DNA from: Allodiplogaster sudhausi | Taxonomy: Eukaryota > Nematoda > Chromadorea > Rhabditida > Diplogasteridae | Assembly (NCBI GenBank): GCA_945643635.1 | Contig: CALZFC010000017.1 | Coordinates: 3,156,001 to 3,220,000 of the forward strand | Direction: 5' to 3' | Length of the DNA stretch: 64,000 nt | Shown here: piece by piece, positions 42,863 to 55,200 of the stretch | Position numbering within the stretch: position 1 is the stretch's first letter | How the letters are laid out: each line of letters begins with the position of its first letter | Translations under genes and position numbers: made by a program | The notes under the pieces: model-generated | Told to the model about the DNA's origin: nothing | Database searches by the model: none | Seen by the model: the letters and a program-made list of their open reading frames with translations, nothing else

Positions 42863-43979
42863 CAGTCCCGCCCAGGATCTTGGTACCAAGGATGCGTCGG
42901 ACGCATCGGACGCATCCAAATGCATCCTCGTTAATAACTGCTTTCCAATGAGGTACTAAAATATTTTAACTGGTACATTAGTTTGCTTATAGAGAACGGA
43001 TGCTACTGATAAAAAATCGATAATTTCTATTGATAAGAAGTTATCAGTTTTGCTTATAAAAAATTTCATTTCTTACATTTTTCAATGAAATTTCTCCTGT
43101 ATTATTATTTTGTCTCTACCCACATCCCAAATAGTAAAATTTGAGATTCTATCACTGATAACGGAAATCGATAAACCAGACCTTATCACGCATGTTCATT
43201 AGCTGAGAAGATTCGCCTAACGATTCTGAATCTAATTATGTAATCAGTTTTCAAAATAAAGTGCCAGTTAACAATATATTTTTGATTGCGTGTACTTTGA
43301 AGGTCTTTCTTCAGGATTCCCCATTGTCTTGGTCTTTGTCAAAATTTTGGCCTGGTATGATACTTCAAATCTAGGTTGCTGCGCTGGCATTGATACTTAG
43401 AAATGTAACACGCGCTCCTTTCGTCTCCGGTTTAATTACCCAAGTTTGAGGTAGCGAAATAGCACGGCCAGAGAAAAAAGGGGTAGGCCCCGCCCCCTTG
43501 GCCTGAGAAGCCTCCCTGCCCTTTTCTTTCTGAAGTAAATAATGCAAAGTACACACAATCAAAAATATATTGTTAACCGGCACTTTATTTTGAAAACTGA
43601 TTACATAATTAGATTCAGAATCGTTAGGCGAATCTTCTCAGCTAATGAACACGCGTGATAAGGGCTGGTTTATCGATTTCCGTTATCAGTGATACAATCT
43701 CAAATTTTACTGTTTGGGGATGTGGGTAGAGACAAAATAATGGCACAGGAGAAATTTCGTTGAAAAACATTAGAAATGAAATTTTTTATTAGCAAAAACT
43801 GATTACTTTTTATCAAATGATTAAAAATTATCGATTTTTTATCAGTAGCATCCGTTCTCTATAAGCAAACTAATGTACCAGTTAAAATATTTTAGTATTT
43901 CCTTGGAAAATAGTTATTAACGAGGATGCATTTGGATGCGTCCGATGCATCCTTGGTACCAAGATCCTGGGCGGGACTG
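42863..43979. mobile_element. TA-flanked inverted-repeat element, about 1.1 kb
   Basis: Ends are CAGTCCCGCCCAGGATCTTG and the complement GGCGGGACTG, each next to a TA dinucleotide (42861-42862 and 43980-43981), the target duplication typical of Tc1/mariner-type elements. Arms of about 430 bp (42863-43300 and 43546-43979) flank a unique core. No transposase frame, so probably a large MITE. Confidence 0.82.
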
Positions 43980-44161
43980 TACATATGTATGTTCCCATTA
44001 GTCCGGTGTCATGCCCCCCCCCCCGGGAACGGCCCCTCGGGTGGCCCCGCCCAAAGGGCGGGGCGACCCGAGAAACCTCCACCCGGGGAGTGGCAAGACC
44101 GGACCACTGCCCGGCGGTCGTTCCCCCCTCCCCTTCTCGCTCGTGACTATGTATGCGTAGA

Positions 44162-44441
44162 TTAAAGGAAGTATCCGGCGAATAATTATACAGTAGCGCT
44201 AGGGAGCCAGTTTGAATGCGCGCGCTCATAAAGTTGCCTGTCGCTCGGTCGAGAGAGCATGTGACATAGGAGGGCGGATATGACCTACCGTAACCAATTC
44301 TCTACCCGCCAAATTTCACGTTACTATTACTCAGAAAGTAATGAAATCGCTCAGATTTTCTGGATATATGTTTTACGCCAATATGAACTTATCCACACAA
44401 AACAACACATAGGTTAATTATTCCCCGGATACCTCCTTTAA
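44162..44441. mobile_element. TTAA-ended MITE, copy 1
   Basis: Begins TTAAAGGAAGTATCCGG and ends GGATACCTCCTTTAA. TTAA at both edges suggests piggyBac-type target preference. Related copies lie at 56016 and 59614. Confidence 0.8.
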
Positions 44442-45629
44442 GTGTGTATAAACCTTAAAGCACTACCCAGCGCGGGAAACCGCTACACCCCATAATTCCT
44501 AAACAGGAGGCACAGATGTAAACGTTACAGCGGCCTGGTGCGCATATAACGGCTACTTTTTACGGCTTTATCTGTTCAAACCATTTGAACCTCTTGATAA
44601 CAGATCCATTTCGTCTTTACATATCACGATTCTGTAAAGTTGGTTGATTTGTGATTTAATTCACTTCACTGTTAGATTTTGTCCGCTGCGCTTCTGACCA
44701 CTGCGCATTTGTCGTATCACCGGCTACTTTATGTTCAGACTACTGGGAAGATAAGTGCGGGACCATCAATTCTTTTGAAAGAGACATATATTGTAGCAAA
44801 TTTCAATGTAGAAATGAGCAGAAAATGCATAATTTGGCGAAAAACTGCATTCGAAAATATTCAGGGCCGTATTTTAGGGCAAAAATGAAATTTTATGAAA
44901 ACATCATCCCTAATGAAAATTAAAGAACTGTGAAAAAGCTACACATTGACACCTCGATGGTTGTCTAATAATAAGTTTTTTGCGACTTATGACAAGTGAA
45001 TTTTTTAACATAGCTGAACCGGAATTCAAACTAAACTATCATAATTTAATAAATGTCCGCAAATCAGTCATAATAATACAACAACAAGCTTGTGGGTGAA
45101 TGCGAGCAATTGGTGAATGGGTGAATTTTACTGTTTGCGAAATCATCCTGCGCAAATCGCTATTAAAAATTACGGTCCTATCTAAATACACATGGGTTGT
45201 GACCAATCCATCTTGTGTCATTGACACGGTCATGACCGCAGAGCAATAATTTGGTAGCCACGTCCACTCCGAAGCAACCCATGGTCATGACCAAAACGTG
45301 ATAGTACATATTTGTGAGAGGCGCAGAGCGGCACGCTCATGGATATGACCGTGGGTCGTGACCGTTACACCGTTTCGACTGAATGCAATACCGCATATAC
45401 AGTTTATCGGTATTGTTTTCTGTCATTGATATACAAATTGATCGTGACCATTTATCGACGACATCTCATTGACACAATGTAAGATTAATCGCGAGGCTGA
45501 ACATAAATTTGCAAACCAAATCGACGTGTGTTTATGGAGAAACGCACAATTTGATAGAATTGTTGGTTGTACTGTATGCGTAAAACAACATAAAATATAA
45601 TTAAAGAAACATAAATAACAGAACCTTCT

Positions 45630-45715
45630 TTGCATATGCATTTTGGCAGGCCGACATCCACGCACTTTGCCGTACTCGAATGGATACAGCCGAGTTTCTG
45701 ACACGCATCAACTAG
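45630..45715 (-). CDS. Copy B EGF-like exon
   Basis: ACQKLGCIHSSTAKC and CICKEG, matching copy A 62870-62785 (ACQKLGCIRSSTAKC). The intron that follows holds about 6.6 kb of transposons; the copy A equivalent is about 200 bp. Confidence 0.75.
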
Positions 45716-45959
45716 AAGTATGAAAAAATGTAGCCACATGAACGCAACCGTAGCAAATTTCCTGAATTAATTCATCGGGCAAAGCGAAGTCAGATCCCTA
45801 ATTTCAGGAAAATTGCGCGAATTCAAACTGAATGCGTTCGCTTTCTTGATTGTAGCGCGAATGAGCATGATTGTAAAAGGTGCTAACAGAAAGAGAGAAA
45901 GAGAGAGAGAGAGATGCGGACTCAAAGTTAATTATAACAAAAATCGACAATAAAATCAG

Positions 45960-46500
45960 CGAAACTGACGAGGCTCCAAGTCGGGCGAGCAAGCGGGCAG
46001 CAGGCTGACCGGATTGCCCTCGCGACCGCACATTGCGAAGACGTTGACTGGCGGTCTGTCTCCTGCGACGAGCGTGCAACTCAACTCCATGCGCTCGAAG
46101 GGCGCGTATGCAGCACGCGACGCCTTCCAGCCGTGCAGCTGTGTCGTGTTACAGTACACTGCAAGAAGGACAAGAAAAAAAGAGAAAATTGATCGATGAC
46201 GAGAGAAATTCTTTTAATGCTTATTCACAGTGTTTGGTCTAGAAATGTTTTGTATCAGCATCTGGCTCGTCTTGTCAACAGCGAATTTAGCTTAAGGCGG
46301 TGAAAACATTGAAGAAATAAATAACAAAATAAATAAAATCTTACAATGCTCCGGCAACTTCCAGTGCTGCTGCACGCATTGCGCTGTGTTGCGTATCATG
46401 ACGTCACCGGGCTTCCAGTAGACGTCTACTCGACCCATGTACAAGGTTGCATTCGGAACTATCACTGGCGCAGGACTCCCAGGAAGAAGAGCGGCGTTCA
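45960..46500 (-). CDS. Copy B sushi-like exons (two)
   Basis: VYWKPGDVMIRNTAQCVQQH (46500-46345) and YAPFERMELSCTLVAGDRPP (46159-45960) are complement-control-protein-like modules. The second is close to copy A at 63290-63087. Confidence 0.7.
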
Positions 46501-46749
46501 ACAGCTCGCTTTGCTCGGATATCTCGCAGCGACAGGCTTAATGATAACTTATGATTCCACGTGAGACTTGAAAACGACAGTAATGTGAGACTTGAAAACG
46601 ACAGCATAGTTCACATCGAATGCAATTTCCAAGTAATCACACATGCAATGGGACTGTCCAAGCTGGCTTACTGTAGCAGAGATGGTGATATAATTTATAC
46701 ACTTCGTCGAATTCATTGTAGACAACCAGACACGGGCATTCCTGGCTGC

Positions 46750-47030
46750 TGTCAGTGAAGGAGCAGCGGCCCTCGCCGCACTCGCATCTGTAGCTTCCGA
46801 ACTCATTCACGCACCGCGAGAGCGGGTCGCACATCGCAAGATTCTCTTCGCATTCGTTGATATCTAAATAATATAGAACAAAACGAATGCAGACGCTTTG
46901 ATTTTGTCACTTGAAAATGTTGAGAAATCCCAACCGATGCACGTGACGAGATCAAAGCGGAAGCCGACAGCGCATTGACACCAGTATTTTGGCAATTGCA
47001 AGAATAGCTTGCCATTTACGCAAGGGTCTG
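46750..47030 (-). CDS. Copy B calcium-binding EGF pair
   Basis: DPCVNGKLFLQLPKYWCQC (47030-46930) and CEENLAMCDPLSRCVNEFGS with YRCECGEG (46866-46750). The second has the DINEC-type start and the NxFGSYxC pattern of calcium-binding EGF modules. Confidence 0.75.
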
Positions 47031-47099
47031 CAAATGGAAAGACCTACATATGTATGTAGTTCTCGTTATGTCCAGAGAAGAGTATTTTATTCTCGATAT

Positions 47100-48520
47100 G
47101 TTCAGATTCCACTGACCGCTTGGCACCCAGAATTCGCAGACTGGTCGCTCGGAAAGCGCTCCGTTCGGGAGACAAACGGGCGCGAATTGTGCTGTCGGCC
47201 GCGTGTTCGGCATGCACGAGAAGTTCGCTGTTTCGTTGACGTGAACCAACTCGGCCGACCACACGACCCAGTTACCCGTCGGCAAGTAGCAACGTGTTGC
47301 TGCGTCATTTACTTTTTTCTGTATTTCTTCATTGTTCTTGTTCTAGTGAACCAAGAGCGGGGCATTGCCTTGCTCAAAGCCACGCCCAATGGCTGGCTTC
47401 TCTTTCTAATCTATCACTACTTCAATAACCTCTGGCATGTTACTGCCATAAATTACCACTTGCATTGCGCTCTTATATTTCTGCACTGATTCGTCGTTAT
47501 TACATGCCGACAGAACAAGGGAGAACCAAGGGCGAGAATAGTTCTACTGTCATTTATATTTTGTCTCTATGTAATTTCCCAATATGTAATTATTCTGATA
47601 CGGCCATTTCATATGACTCGGATAACATTGTTATTCATTAATTTCAAAAACTGTTCAAAACTTTAAGCAGTTTTGAGGCAATTTATCAAACAAGAGCTGC
47701 TGAACTCGTGACCTCTACTCCACTGTCTAGCAAATCCATTTTAATAAATATACAACTGTTACTTTGAAGTAAATATCTTATTGCATATGTAACTTAAATC
47801 ATGAAATAAATATACCAAAATCGAGAAGCTTCTCGTTGAAGAAGATCCATCGCCCGCCGGTGCCGTCTTTTGTGCAGCGGCGTGCGTCGCAAAAGGCGAT
47901 GACGCGCCATTCGTCATCGTTCTCGTGTCCTTAAAATTTCATTGTGTATGAAAAAAACAGGCTCATTAATTTTTTTTATCAAAAATTGATAACAAATTAG
48001 CCCACCGAATTAAAATGTTTTTCAAGGAAAAAAGGCCTTACCAGGTATGCTGAATTCAGCCCGACCGCCGTGCAAATTGCTGCCGTTAACCACGCGCTCC
48101 AGGTCAAGATACTGTGGTTCCTTCTCGCATTTGCATTCTGCAAGATTGAAAGAGTCAGAAACCTAATAAAAAGGAATTGTCATGGCTAGAATTGATCATG
48201 CCATATTTCCGATATTTTAAATGACAATGGCCTAAATATAGAAAAATGTAGAAGTTCGAAATGAAAATTTCGAGAACAAACGTGTGCCACAGTTGACTGG
48301 CGGTGTCCACTCGCGTGTCGTGCCAACGCAGACCGAGCGAAGCAGCAACGGCTCCTCGTCGGCTCTATCGGCTGTGTCAACGTACGGACTGGTGAATCCG
48401 TCGTTGCACGCGTACTCGATGACGTCACCGCTGTTGTAGCCACCGACCGAGCGAATGCGCACGCGTCGCAGGTCGCGTGGCAGCGCGCAAATGTACGCGG
48501 CGCTACGGTCGTCTCAAACA
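47100..48520 (-). CDS. Copy B sushi and cysteine-rich exons
   Basis: 48505-48285 encodes a sushi module (SGDVIEYACNDGFTSPY ... REWTPPVNCG). 48140-47820 encodes KEPQYLDLERVVNGSNLHGG and FCDARRCTKDGTGGRWIFF. 47285-47100 encodes a further sushi-like module (LPTGNWVVWSAELVHVNETA). Extracellular; partners unknown. Confidence 0.65.
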
Positions 48521-48799
48521 TTAAACAGACTTGTCTCGCTATTAAACATGTCAAAGACGCAATCTTGAATGTTTTTTGTCTGACATGGGGGCGAGAGATA
48601 GCATATGCTTTAAGGAGACGCTACTATAATAGAGTGGAAAAATGAAATAGGTTATTCTTGAGGTTCATTGCAAGGTTAGATCGTTATATAATTGGATCTA
48701 ATTCAAACACAATAATCTATGTACATCAGCTGTCAGAGGCACAACAAACTAGCAATAAAATTGAAGTCGACGAGCGAACGAAAAAAAAAACAACCTCGT

Positions 48800-49760
48800 C
48801 CATCAAACGAGTTGGCAAGACGATACGAAGTGGGCGCTGCTTCATCCTGCCGTCCGCGCAGTCGACGATGCGGTCGCGGACGGCCGATCGCGGAATGCAG
48901 CGCGTCTTGTCGCCGCAGCGGAATTCGTCTTACATTAAAGACACATGGAATGACTCGTCAAAATGCTAAAGCCTTTTCAGTTGGTGAACACTATGTGTGG
49001 AAAATACGTCAATATGGAATGTTAATATAAAGATACGGTTGCGAGTGATGGTGAGCAAAGCGGGCGAATTTCGAAAAAAAAAGAATTGAAATTCACCATC
49101 GGGACACGCGAACGTCTGGCAGAGAGGCCGGAGATGCGCGGCGCAGCTTTCAAGGCGCCAGCCACCAGTCGTGCTACTCGCAGGCGCCGATCGATCGATC
49201 TCGTACGCGACGCACCACGTCGATCCGTTGCGGTCTCTTGGCGGCTCAAGCGGTCGCCAGAGAGGATTGTACAGCGATGTCAGGCAAACAAAAATAACCA
49301 GTTTTTTTCTATTTTTTATTATTTACAAATTTTATTTTGTTTTAAATATGCAGGATAAACTTAGAATTCTGTAAAACTCGGTTCAATATCGAATTAAGGC
49401 TTTGAAGTAAACCTGAATGGTAGCGAGCGCGCTCGTGTTTTCCGTGCGATATGCCGTCCAGAAGGCGCCGTCCTGCGGCAGAAGAAATGCTGGCAGAAGT
49501 CGGCCGGATAGCCATCCGAGCAGCGAAAGGGGCACACTTGCACTGGAAGGAGAGGGAGAGAGAGAAAGTAATTGTGAGTAAGAGAAAAGATGACAAGACA
49601 GTCACTTTGGAAGATACGTACAGAGAGACGGAAGGGATATGAAGTTTAGTTTTGATTTAAAAAAAAATGTCAACCTCTCAGCGCACGCGTCGCTTGCTGC
49701 CGACCAAGTCGTAATGTTCGGCGAGCTCGCGCTCGTTCCCGACCGCTGTCCAGCCTTATT
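48800..49760 (-). CDS. Copy B C-type-lectin-like and LDLa exons
   Basis: A C-type-lectin-like fold is shown by QDGAFWTAYRTENTSAL (near 49430-49480), NPLWRPLEPPRDRNGSTWCV and GGWRLESCAAHLRPLCQ (49260-49100). An LDL-receptor class A module follows (EFRCGDKTRCIPRSAVRDRI, 48927-48810), in which the expected cysteine before the DG turn reads Arg. The exon beginning near 49270 shows CTG where an AG acceptor is expected, a possible further lesion. Confidence 0.6.
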
Positions 49761-49966
49761 GTTAGTAGTAAGAAAACTCATTAAAAGAGGCATTAGCTCA
49801 ATCTTGAATTCGCGCCTTTTTGTCTGACACAAAGGTGAGGAAGCACTGCGACGTACAACACTAGTCAAGATAATTCAAATAGATTAGGTTGTGTTTCGTG
49901 CTCGTTTAAATTTTTCAAGCCTAGGTGAAACCAATAAGAAATGCACATTATTAATAAAAAAATTAC

Positions 49967-50132
49967 TTCTAGTCTTAGTGTTAAAAGGCAACAAACGCTC
50001 GAAACCATCTCCAATCAGCCCATTGCACGTGTAGTTGATGCGATTGTCATCAGCGATGAAGTAGTAACTGTCAGAGGCGCATGAAAGACGCCAGAGAACT
50101 GCGACAATCAAGGAGAGACGAAAGCTACCCAT
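49967..50132 (-). CDS. Copy B first exon: signal peptide
   Basis: Met followed by a hydrophobic core (LSLIVAVLWRLSCAS) with a likely cleavage after CAS, then YYFIADDNRINYTCNGLIG. The exon ends in a GTAATT donor. This fixes the 5' end of copy B. Confidence 0.7.
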
Positions 50133-50164
50133 ATTACATTGGCAACAGCTGTTTTAAATGTCAC

Positions 50165-51426
50165 GCTGTAAAGAGAAATTACTGATTGGGATAGAATAAT
50201 TGTTGAGGAGGAACAAAGACTTCAGAGCGAATAAAAATATATTAAATAATAAGTTGGATTATTGTTTAAAAAATAAGAAGTCTTAATGATAATAATGTTT
50301 CTGAACAGTACAAATCTTAGAAACAACGAGGAAAGGCAACGTTTTTCATTTGGACTCTGTTATGAAATACATACATGGCAAGCACCAATAAAATAATGCA
50401 TTTGGTTTGCGCCCGTCATCCTTTTGATAAGGGATCATTTTTTCTCTCTCTCTCTCTCTTCGTCTGTTCCTCCCACTCTCCATTTACTTATCTCCACGCA
50501 CTTTAGTGCCTCTCATGTAGTCTCAACAGACGACGCCTATAATTATTCCCCACCCATATCTCCCCGTTCTCTGCCACTCCTTTTACAATCTACGCTGGTC
50601 TTTCTTGTAGATCAAGTCTCTGCATAAGCGCTATTTGTGCCTAAATATATGTACGTTGGTGATGTAAAAGAAATTCACGCTGATTATTTAGAGACTTTAT
50701 TTTAAGTCGTTCATCATTTTCAGGTTACAAACAAAGGAAATGACAAAGAAGAATTGGTAAATTAGAAAAGAATTCTTGATGTTTCATAATAATAACAAAG
50801 TTCTATTCGCTGAAAGCCCTATTGGCAAAAAATGACACAATTGTCAGGACCATCATGTCCTCTTCAATGCGCGCGAGCGGAAAATTCTTCTTCTTTTTCG
50901 TGTCTTACCTAAAAAAATTTAAATCCTGCATATTTCGGGAAATGCCTCATTTTCCTTTTTTCTTATTATGGCTTCTTTGCTTTCTTTTAATAGTCATGAA
51001 TTCACTCAGCAACACAATTTTCATTTGTTTTACTTTTTTCACGATACGTCCACAGCAGTTCAAAATCTTCACCAAATCATTACGACGTATTGAGAAAAAG
51101 AGATATCTTTTAGACAAGAATTTCAAAGAAATAAATGAACAATAGTTATTTTTACAGCGTTCAAACTAATATTTCAAAGTACTACATATGTATGTATGTA
51201 TGTAGGTCAATATCCTTTTTGCAAGCAAATGAGAGCTAAAACCTTTCATGCAAGAATGAACAAAATATATTAACGGAAATAGTTCTGCATTAGGAAAGGT
51301 TTGCTTTCGTTTGATACTAAAATAGTATGAAGTAAAGAGCAAAATAAAGCTCACATGTAAAACTAATTTAAGAAACTCGGTAATTAGAAGAAGTAAAAAA
51401 CATAAATTGAGAAGACAATGATCGCA
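50165..51426. other. Intergenic region between the two paralogues
   Basis: About 1.3 kb between the copy B start and the copy A stop, AT-rich with one CT run at 50440-50460. No gene seen. It should contain the copy B promoter, which I could not pinpoint. Confidence 0.55.
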
Positions 51427-52210
51427 TTAATCGAAGGATATTAAGTCGTCGTTGTCGTCATAGGAAGGGTTAATCGAGAGTGACGGCGTCTAAAAATTCC
51501 ACAATCGTAATGCTTAAAACTATAAAGTATAAAAAATGGGAAAACATATATTCATTAAAAGCACTCACGAAGCGAATTTGCTGAAGTTCATCAAGCGCCG
51601 GTATTCCTCTGCGATGACGCTGGCGTAGGAGTTCCAACTGAATAGAAGTAATAGAGGAATGGACTCCAAAATACAAAATCTTGTGTTCTCTGAGGAGAAA
51701 CTAAATATTTCTGATTGTGATGTCTTCTATTACTTTATTTATATGCAAAGAAGTAGTGTTATTACTTTGGAATGTATTGTGATGAGAAACCTTTCAAATA
51801 GTGGTATTTAATGAAAGATATGGTAGCAAAACAAAAACTAACCGGATTTGGCCTATCCGCCTGCGATGACGGTTGATAATGAGATTCGTCCGGTTTCGAA
51901 TCAAAGGTAATCATTGTGTCATTTCTGCTGCGGCCAGTCAACATCTCATCCTCGGTGAGCAGCGCGCGTGGCAGTAAGATCTTTTTTGAAGAATACTTTT
52001 GCTAAGATTATTTTAATTTTTTAATAATCTGTAAGTTCGTTAGTCGATTGTTTTTTTCCTAATTTAACTGATATTTGTTAAGAGATTTGAAATGAGAGTT
52101 GGCGCGAACCATTTGGCCGTCGGGGATGAAGTCGAAAGGCGTGATGCCCATGCGATGCCGCGCAGTCGCCGATTGCTCGCCGTGCATCTCAATTGGCACA
52201 AAACCTTCTC
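51427..52210 (-). CDS. Copy A cytoplasmic tail exons
   Basis: About 52205-52115 (FVPIEMHGEQSATARHRMG), 51975-51840 (RNDTMITFDSKPDESHYQ), 51640-51570 (RRGIPALDELQQIRF) and 51490-51427. The last is rich in Asp and Ser. The first of these is missing from copy B. Confidence 0.75.
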
Positions 52211-55200
52211 GAAGTAAGAATCTTCATCGTTTACTTGAAACAAGACTTACCGAATTTTGAATTCGAAATGGTTAGAAGAAAGTTACATAGGTAGCAAGAG
52301 GAAGTGCAAAACAAATAGCAGGCGCAAAAGTGCTTAATAAACACACAAAAATGAATATAAATAAATTAAAATTTTTTATATAAAATCAAATATAAGAAAA
52401 ACAAAAATATTATAGACGTGCAAAGAATGCACCATGGCCTTCGTGCTGAACGTGCTGTTAGGTGTCTTATCGCCGTCGTTGCTCCATGCCTCGTCCGGAT
52501 AGATGCGAAGCGGATTTCCAGCGGCAGCCGAACTCATCGTCGCGATCGGTGGCGTCGAGTGCAAGACATCGGATGGAAAGCGTTTGCGCGGCGTCAGCCT
52601 AGTGGTTAACAGATAGACGCTATACACGGGCAACCCGAGTTCGACTCCTCACGGCATGCTGACCTTTTGCGATTCAGATAGACTGCCGCCACAAGCGCAG
52701 TCACAATGAGCAGGCAGCCGGCGACGATGAGCAGAATCATCCACCAGGGGAAGCTGGACGACGTGCTCGACTGAAGATTAATTTTAATTAATGCATAGGT
52801 TTTGAAATAAGGAACAAATCTGGAAGGCGGCTTCTGAAATCGATATACAAACACATATTATTACTACTTATCTAATACTATTTCCTTTTCTTCTTTTCTT
52901 GATATAGTCCGATAAAGCATCAAACCATCATTAATCTGGGCTATCAATCAATGTGGAACAAACAATATAAATTAGTAAGTAAACATTATAAATGAATAAT
53001 TAAATTAACATTATAAATACATAAATAAATAGATACGTAAATACACAACCGGATCGTCGCCCTTGATGCACGAGTAGACGGGCTGGCCTTCTGGCTTGGC
53101 GCAGTAGCTGCCGGCCGGGCAAGTCGGCTCGTTCGGCAAGCAGAGCTGCTTGGTCGAGCAGGTTGCATATTGCACCTCTTGGCCAGGCAAGCAAGGGATG
53201 CACGATGTCTGGTTCATCGCCGGCTGCAGAGAACAAGGAGCTGGCAACCAGCTTATGAAATAGTTAGATGATTGAGATTGAGAGTAAGAGAGGAAGTAAT
53301 AAATAATAGATGACCATGCCTGGTGCGTGCCAGGCTGACAGCGAATACAGTGATCGCCGTAGACGAAGCTGTTCGGGTTGAGCCCGCTGCATGGCAGGCT
53401 CAAGTTAACGTAAGAGTCGATCATGCAGTTCAACAAGGTGCAATCAGATGCAGATGTACTCCTGAAAAGGCTCGTAGTTGGATAGAAGAGGACGGAAAGG
53501 TAGAGTGAGGACAGGTGGTTAAAGGAAAGACGAGAAAGGCGCATTGAAATGCCGAGAAGAGAACATTAAAGGATCGAAGAAGCTGATAGAGATTAGGAAC
53601 TGTACTTTGTCTTTCGTTTGGAACGATTTTCCAATATGTCATATCGAGACATTATCTTTCTTCTAAGGCTACACCTAGAGAAGAGTTCCCAATCTCTACG
53701 CTTCTTCTTTTACAGGAGCCTTTAAATGAAGAAGCAATTCGTAATGTTTCTCGTACTTGACATCAACCGTGGTAAGTCCCTGTACGCATGGTAGGCATTT
53801 AAAATCATCCTTGCCCTGAATAAATAAGCATTATATTAATATATGCAAGTCGTCAAGAATATGTCTATCTATATATACATACATACATACATATGTATGT
53901 ATTTGTATGCTTAAATGTATATAAATATGTAAATATGTAAATATGTATGTATGTATGTACATATTTGTTTATGAATAGATATGCTTGGCCTACCTTGAAA
54001 CTGCCTTGCTCACACGGGTGGCACATAAAGTTTTCATCCATGCCCATTCCTGGACCACAGATATCCACGCAATCGTTCGGACTTGTCGCATTCTTAATTC
54101 TTACTTTACACAATCTTGTTCCTTTCAAAAACTTTTTTAAAATTCAAAATATGTGAATTCGCATCTTTTGGTGCGGCATTTATAAATAGACATCTACAAA
54201 ATGCCATACCTTTATCCTCGTCCCGCCGTGCTGGCAGAATGGGCACTGCCTTTGGCCGCTTTTGTCGTTGTAGTGGCCAATGCCGCAGTCGACACACTTT
54301 GTCCGGTCCTTCTCGTCCGTGTGCTGGCCCGGGGGGCAGCTGACTACACGGTCATTTTTACATTCTCTTCTTTTATTTGTCGACACTTGTAATAGATAGG
54401 CATATTGCAGCCCTCCCTCGGTTTCACCATTGAAGGCACCGTTTAACAACTAATAATAAAGGCTTGTTATTTAAGAAAAATTTAGCGACCACAAATTGAA
54501 CATTGGATTTATACAGTAGCACCATAAAACCTACATACAATAGCAGTCGTTCTCCTTGTTGCATCCTTTCTGATTGCCAGTAATAAAGCCGTCGGGGCAC
54601 GCCTTGCAGTGGTCGTGCGTGTTGATCTCGTCGCTGTACGTGTCCACCGGGCACAGAGTGCAGCTGCCGATCGAGCCGAACGTCCCGAGTGGGCAGCGGA
54701 CTTCAAAAGGACTTTTTTCACCAAAAGCCAATTTTATTATTATTTTGTTTTCTACAAACTCTTAGTGATATGTACATATGTATAACAGAAAGTATTTTCG
54801 TAAGCGTGAAGGTTTAGAATCGTTTTGTTAGAGTGTCAGTGAGAAACGTGTCTCAGTTGCAGTTCGAATACCATTCCGTTGGCGGTCAGTAAGCTATAAA
54901 TGCAAACTGCTCGCTGGAAAAGATGTTGCGGGAAAGAAAGTAAAGACTGCTCACGACAACGTTCGCCGTCGGGACCGAAGGGGAAGGGGTAGTCTTGATT
55001 GTCGCATTTGTACGCAACGTCCAGACGGCCGAATGGGCAGAGGCGCGCGAGTTCACCTTCGCCTTCCGCTGCGCTGAACGTTTAAAGTACTACTTTTGGC
55101 ATTGTCCATTCAAACTTGGTACTGCTCGAGCACCTGGTCCATAGACGCAACATTTGTGAAGCATTGGACGAAGGGAGCAAGACTTCACAATGAAAGTCGT

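Larger units (their letters stand above)
23472..50132 (-). pseudogene. Copy B of the giant extracellular mosaic protein gene, apparently decaying
   Basis: Starts at ATG 50132 with a signal peptide (MGSFRLSLIVAVLWRLSCAS) and ends at TAA 23472-23474. Domain order: C-type lectin, LDLa, sushi, a cysteine-rich block, sushi, two EGF, two sushi, about ten EGF, laminin-G/pentraxin-like, HYR, sushi, GCC2/GCC3 repeats, membrane helix, tail. This vocabulary is that of SVEP1-like adhesion proteins. Lesions against copy A: 11-bp deletion plus 43-bp duplication (27699-27790), 4-bp deletion (26526), in-frame TAG (24960-24962), a 6-bp deletion removing a cysteine (31388), and missing exons matching copy A 58015-58112, 57790-57890 and about 52115-52205. 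The LDLa lacks a conserved cysteine. Transposons occupy its introns from 31 to 45 kb. Up to the HYR domain most exons remain open, so a truncated secreted product is possible. Confidence 0.75.

Noticed and set aside
45170..45370. Palindromic GGTCATGACC words as a regulatory cluster
   Set aside because: Several GTCATGACC words occur, but no gene start is near and they lie in transposon-rich intron sequence.
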